From the NCBI RefSeq assembly GCF_007692655.1, contig NZ_REBQ01000133.1, forward strand, positions 1 through 35,554: 35,554 nt of DNA, written 5' to 3'. Source of the stretch: Halomonas sp. GTDB lineage: Bacteria; Pseudomonadota; Gammaproteobacteria; Pseudomonadales; Halomonadaceae. The notes under the pieces were generated by a model. It made no database searches. It was not told where the DNA came from and saw nothing but the letters and a program-made list of their open reading frames with translations. Shown here piece by piece: positions 32,631 to 35,554 of this stretch. Within the stretch, counting starts at the first letter, position 1, and every line of letters begins with the position of its first letter. Made by a program: the position numbers and the translations under genes.

Positions 32631-33272
32631 ATGGATCGCCAACAAAGCCGTTCAGACCGCAGGATTCGCCAGTTTGATACGATTTTACGTACCTTGATGC
32701 CTCGCGCCGCCACGTCCCAACGTGCCTCCCCTGCTGAGGGTGTCGCCGATGGGGTCCTAGATGAACAGGAGCGCCGCCACTCAGCGTCTATCATGCGTGT
32801 TAATCATACTAGCGAAGTATGTGTGCAAGCGCTGTACCAGGGACACTGCGCCACGGCTAAGCTACCTCAAGTACACAATCAGATGGAGCAATCAGCACGA
32901 GAGGGGATGGATCATCTCGCTTGGTGCAGTGAGCGTCTGGAGGAGCTGCAAAGTCGAACCAGCTCCTTAAATCCGCTATTTTATGCTGCTTCATTTGGTA
33001 TAGGTGCAGCAACTGGTGCTGTAAGTGATCGTATCAGCTTGGGCTTTGTTGCCGCTACGGAAGAGCAGATGGTCAAGCACCTTGAGACGCAGCAGCAATC
33101 ATTACCATCAGAAGATCACCGTTCACGCACAATACTTCGGCAAATGGCCGTGGATGATTCGCATCACGCTCGTCTCGCTTTAGAAACCGGCGGTGTGAGC
33201 TTCCCAGCCCCCGTAAAATGGGGCATGCGTTTAGTCTCTAATGTGGTGACTAAGGGCGTTTATTACTCTTGA
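32631..33272 (+). CDS. coq7: Coq7-type demethoxyubiquinone hydroxylase with altered metal-site residues
   Basis: A 213-aa protein of the Coq7 diiron family (ubiquinone C6-hydroxylation). Family segments are clear: RVNHTSEVCVQALYQGH (ligand E62), EGMDHLAWC (H95), LGFVAATEEQMVKHL (E144/E145) and MAVDDSHHARLA (H179). The ExxH motif before H95 reads E91-G92-M93-D94-H95, where the usual Glu at -3 is Gly (GGG versus GAG). In the last ExxH, D176 replaces Glu. Whether it still binds iron is uncertain. SD AGGAG precedes ATG 32631. No other ubi gene is nearby. Confidence 0.88.
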   Translation: MDRQQSRSDRRIRQFDTILRTLMPRAATSQRASPAEGVADGVLDEQERRHSASIMRVNHTSEVCVQALYQGHCATAKLPQVHNQMEQSAREGMDHLAWCSERLEELQSRTSSLNPLFYAASFGIGAATGAVSDRISLGFVAATEEQMVKHLETQQQSLPSEDHRSRTILRQMAVDDSHHARLALETGGVSFPAPVKWGMRLVSNVVTKGVYYS

Positions 33273-33297
33273 TATAAGCGCCGCATGCAACCTGGTA

Positions 33298-33330
33298 GGC
33301 GATTAACTTGACGAAGTTCTGTTTATCGCC
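33298..33330 (+). terminator. Possible coq7 terminator hairpin
   Basis: GGCGAT (33298-33303)/ATCGCC (33325-33330) encloses a second stem AACTT-GACG-AAGTT (33305-33318). No T-tract follows, so termination efficiency is doubtful. It lies 26 bp after coq7. Confidence 0.35.
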
Positions 33331-33392
33331 AACACTAAAAGTCATTGAAGTATTGATATGTGCATGTGCTATGAGTTTGTCGCTATTATTTT

Positions 33393-33444
33393 GTATGAGC
33401 AGGTTGCATGAGCAGGTTGTATGACTAGCTTGCATGAATAGTAT
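33393..33444. repeat. 13-bp tandem repeat, four units
   Basis: GTATGAGCAGGTT (33393-33405), GCATGAGCAGGTT (33406-33418), GTATGACTAGCTT (33419-33431), GCATGAATAGTAT (33432-33444). The first two units differ by one base. It lies in the 318-bp gap between coq7 and the DUF1328 gene. No ORF or promoter in the gap is convincing, apart from a hairpin GGCTTT-N6-AAAGCC (33537-33554) shortly before the DUF1328 RBS. Confidence 0.55.
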
Positions 33445-33590
33445 GTCTGATACTGCTAAAGTACTCCTTCATAGCGATTGATACGGCAAGCAACGACTGC
33501 GCATCGAAATTTAAGTATAGAAAATGGCAATAAAATGGCTTTGTAAATAAAGCCTTAATGGAAATAACTACCAAGGAAAGGGGTGAAATT

Positions 33591-33749
33591 ATGCTAGGCA
33601 ATGCAATGCTGTTTTTGATTATTGCGATTATCGCAGGTGTGCTGGGCTTTTCAGGAATTGCTGGCGTTGCCTCTACCATCGCGCAAATACTGTTTGTATT
33701 ATTCCTTATTTTGTTTGTTGTCTCGTTCTTCACAGGTCGTAGGCGCTAG
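33591..33749 (+). CDS. DUF1328 (YtjA-like) small membrane protein
   Basis: A 52-aa protein with two membrane helices, [29 protein letters not shown] and [22 protein letters not shown]. This is the YtjA/DUF1328 family, whose function is unknown; members are often stress-induced. I prefer ATG 33591, 7 bp after AAAGGGG; the frame extends to 33558 but without a ribosome-binding site. It converges with ettA and the two share a bidirectional terminator. Confidence 0.88.
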   Translation: MLGNAMLFLIIAIIAGVLGFSGIAGVASTIAQILFVLFLILFVVSFFTGRRR

Positions 33750-33798
33750 CCAAACCATAAACTAATACTACGTATTGACACGCTATGTTTTGACAAGA

Positions 33799-33823
33799 AA
33801 AGGCCCCGCATAGCGGGGCCTTT
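33799..33823. terminator. Bidirectional rho-independent terminator
   Basis: AAAGGCCCCGC (33799-33809), loop ATA, GCGGGGCCTTT (33813-33823): a perfect 11-bp stem with A and T flanks, between the convergent DUF1328 gene and ettA. Confidence 0.93.
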
Positions 33824-33844
33824 GACGTTTTATCCAGCTCTATG

Positions 33845-35506
33845 CTAGGCGTCAATACGCTTATACTTCATGCGCTTAGGCGTATCGTTGCCGACCCGCT
33901 TTTTATGATCCTCTTCGTACTCCGCGTAGTTGCCTTCAAAGAGCACCACTTCCGAGTCGCCCTCAAACGCCATGATGTGCGTGGCGATGCGATCCAGGAA
34001 CCAGCGATCGTGGGAGATCACCATGGCGCAGCCTGGGAATGCTAAAAGAGCTTCCTCCAGGGCGCGTAAGGTTTCGATATCCAGATCGTTTGACGGTTCA
34101 TCGAGAAGTAGAACGTTTGCTCCTTGTTTAAGCGTTTGGGCAAGCTGTAAGCGGCCGCGCTCACCACCCGAAAGCTCAGATAAACGTTTCTGTTGATCGT
34201 TACCTTTAAAGTTAAAGCGACCTACATAAGCGCGAGACGAGACTTCGTAACCGTTTATATTGAGGATATCCTGGCCATCGGATACGGCCTCCCAAACGGT
34301 CTGTTTGTCGTCAAGACCGTCGCGCAGCTGCTCAACATAGGCAATATCCACCGTTTCGCCGACGATGACTTCGCCAGCGTCCGGCTGCTCTTTGCCGGTG
34401 ATCAGCTTAAAGAGAGTCGATTTGCCCGCACCGTTGCCGCCCACAATGCCTACAATGGCGCCCTGGGGAATAGTGAAGGAGAGATCTTGATAAAGTAGCT
34501 TGTCATCAAAGCGCTTGGCGACATCACGAAACTCAATGACGTTATCGCCCAGGCGTGGGCCAGGCGGAATATAAATTTCATTGGTTTCATTGCGTTTTTG
34601 AAAATCGCCAGACTGCATCTCTTCAAAGCGATTAAGGCGCGCTTTACTTTTTGCTTGGCGCCCCTTGGCATTACTGCGCACCCACTCTAGCTCTTGCTTG
34701 ATAGCTTTTTGACGCGTGGCTTCCTGCTTCGCTTCTTGATTCAAACGCTGATCTTTCTGCTCTAGCCACTGAGAGTAGTTGCCCTCAAAGGGGATGCCTT
34801 GCCCGCGGTCAAGTTCCAGGATCCAGCCTGCTACGTTGTCCAGGAAGTACCGATCGTGGGTAATCGCCACCACCGTGCCGTTGTAGTCATGCAAGAAGCG
34901 CTCAAGCCAAGCCACTGATTCTGCATCAAGGTGGTTGGTCGGTTCATCTAGTAGCAGCATGTCCGGGCTGGACAGCAGCAGGCGGCAGAGCGCTACCCGG
35001 CGGCGTTCACCCCCGGATAGAGTGCCTACTTTAGCGTCCCAAGGCGGAAGTCGAAGTGCTTCAGCAGCCACTTCAAGTTTGCGCTCTAAATTATGAGCGT
35101 CCGCTGCTTCTATTATATTCTCAAGTCGCGCTTGTTCGCTTGCCAGAGCATCAAAATCGGCGTCAGGCTCTGCGTACGCTGCGTACACACCATCAAGCTT
35201 CTCTTGTGCTTCCTTGATCGCACCGAGCGCTTCCTCAACGGTTTCACGGACATTTTTCTCGTCGTCAAGCTGTGGCTCTTGAGGAAGGTAGCCCACATTG
35301 ATACCGGGCATCGGACGAGCTTCACCTTCAAACTCTTTATCGACACCGGCCATAATGCGGAGCAGTGTGGATTTACCCGAACCGTTTAGACCGAGTACGC
35401 CAATTTTTGCGCCAGGAAAAAACGATAACGAAATATTTTTAAGAATTTGCTTTTTGGGTGGCACTACTTTGCCAACCCGGTTCATGGTGAAAACGTATTG
35501 CGCCAT
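33845..35506 (-). CDS. ettA: Energy-dependent translational throttle protein EttA (ABC-F)
   Basis: ABC-F ATPase that binds the ribosomal E site and gates entry into elongation according to the ATP/ADP ratio. The 553-aa protein has two ABC domains: Walker A GLNGSGKST (residues 39-47) and GGNGAGKST, signatures LSGGERRRVAL and LSGGERGRLQLA, and Walker B LLLDEPTNHLD and LLLDEPSNDLD. The linker between them (about residues 240-310) is the charged coiled coil with GRQAKSKARLNRFEEM. There are no membrane segments. The EttA-type C-terminus ends KRMKYKRIDA. Confidence 0.96.
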   Translation of the reverse strand: MAQYVFTMNRVGKVVPPKKQILKNISLSFFPGAKIGVLGLNGSGKSTLLRIMAGVDKEFEGEARPMPGINVGYLPQEPQLDDEKNVRETVEEALGAIKEAQEKLDGVYAAYAEPDADFDALASEQARLENIIEAADAHNLERKLEVAAEALRLPPWDAKVGTLSGGERRRVALCRLLLSSPDMLLLDEPTNHLDAESVAWLERFLHDYNGTVVAITHDRYFLDNVAGWILELDRGQGIPFEGNYSQWLEQKDQRLNQEAKQEATRQKAIKQELEWVRSNAKGRQAKSKARLNRFEEMQSGDFQKRNETNEIYIPPGPRLGDNVIEFRDVAKRFDDKLLYQDLSFTIPQGAIVGIVGGNGAGKSTLFKLITGKEQPDAGEVIVGETVDIAYVEQLRDGLDDKQTVWEAVSDGQDILNINGYEVSSRAYVGRFNFKGNDQQKRLSELSGGERGRLQLAQTLKQGANVLLLDEPSNDLDIETLRALEEALLAFPGCAMVISHDRWFLDRIATHIMAFEGDSEVVLFEGNYAEYEEDHKKRVGNDTPKRMKYKRIDA

Positions 35507-35554
35507 GGAAGTCCGTTAGGTTGATGGAAAGAAAAAGTCGTCAGCAGCATGTGA

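Noticed and set aside
33393..33444. CRISPR or IS-end repeat
   Set aside because: Contiguous 13-bp units without spacers; no transposase or target-site duplication nearby.

Overview
This 35.5 kb window looks like a chromosomal segment of a halophilic gammaproteobacterium, most likely Halomonadaceae (Halomonas/Vreelandella type). That assignment is an inference from protein character and gene order: bS6-bS18-membrane protein-bL9-DnaB, a PhaR-type PHA regulator, two complete Mrp cation/proton antiporters, and Pseudomonas-like HemH, Coq7 and photolyases. No insertion sequence, phage gene, integrase or CRISPR array is visible; the genes look vertically inherited and tightly packed.

Layout. (1) 1-3744: two tRNA-Leu(CAG) genes on the minus strand, then rnr and rlmB. 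(2) 3745-7927: the rpsF-rpsR-membrane protein-rplI operon, whose leader can sequester its own Shine-Dalgarno, a strong terminator, dnaB and a small unknown gene. (3) 8070-8431: a small DUF6482-like gene preceded by a long RNA hairpin. (4) 8450-11730: a divergent locus with an Fe-S (6-4)-type photolyase and a DCC thiol oxidoreductase on the minus strand and ferrochelatase on the plus strand, separated by an inverted repeat and a degenerate 16-bp repeat array. (5) 11727-23949: two head-to-head Mrp antiporter operons, a six-gene operon with fused MrpAB (minus) and a seven-gene operon with separate MrpA and MrpB (plus). (6) 24053-26200: a 48-residue DUF2256 zinc-ribbon gene, a CRY-DASH photolyase and a DUF3429 membrane protein. 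(7) 26281-35506: lytic transglycosylase, retropepsin-like Zn_protease family protein, rsmE, phaR, purD, thioesterase, phosphoribulokinase, HIT protein, coq7, DUF1328 protein and ettA.

How it fits together. The Mrp pair should provide Na+(K+)/H+ exchange for salt and alkali tolerance. The two photolyase loci flank the Mrp block, and both carry the same 8-mer AGTTATAC in their upstream regions, as an inverted repeat in one and joined to an 11-bp palindrome in the other. This suggests a shared light- or porphyrin-stress regulator encoded elsewhere. Ferrochelatase next to a photolyase fits, because free porphyrins are photosensitisers.

Observations most worth a second look: the shared motif at the two photolyase loci, the 16-bp repeat array before hemH, the anti-Shine-Dalgarno leader of rpsF, the Coq7 homologue with an apparently altered diiron ligand set, the hairpin before the DUF6482-like gene, and the tiny DUF2256 gene.
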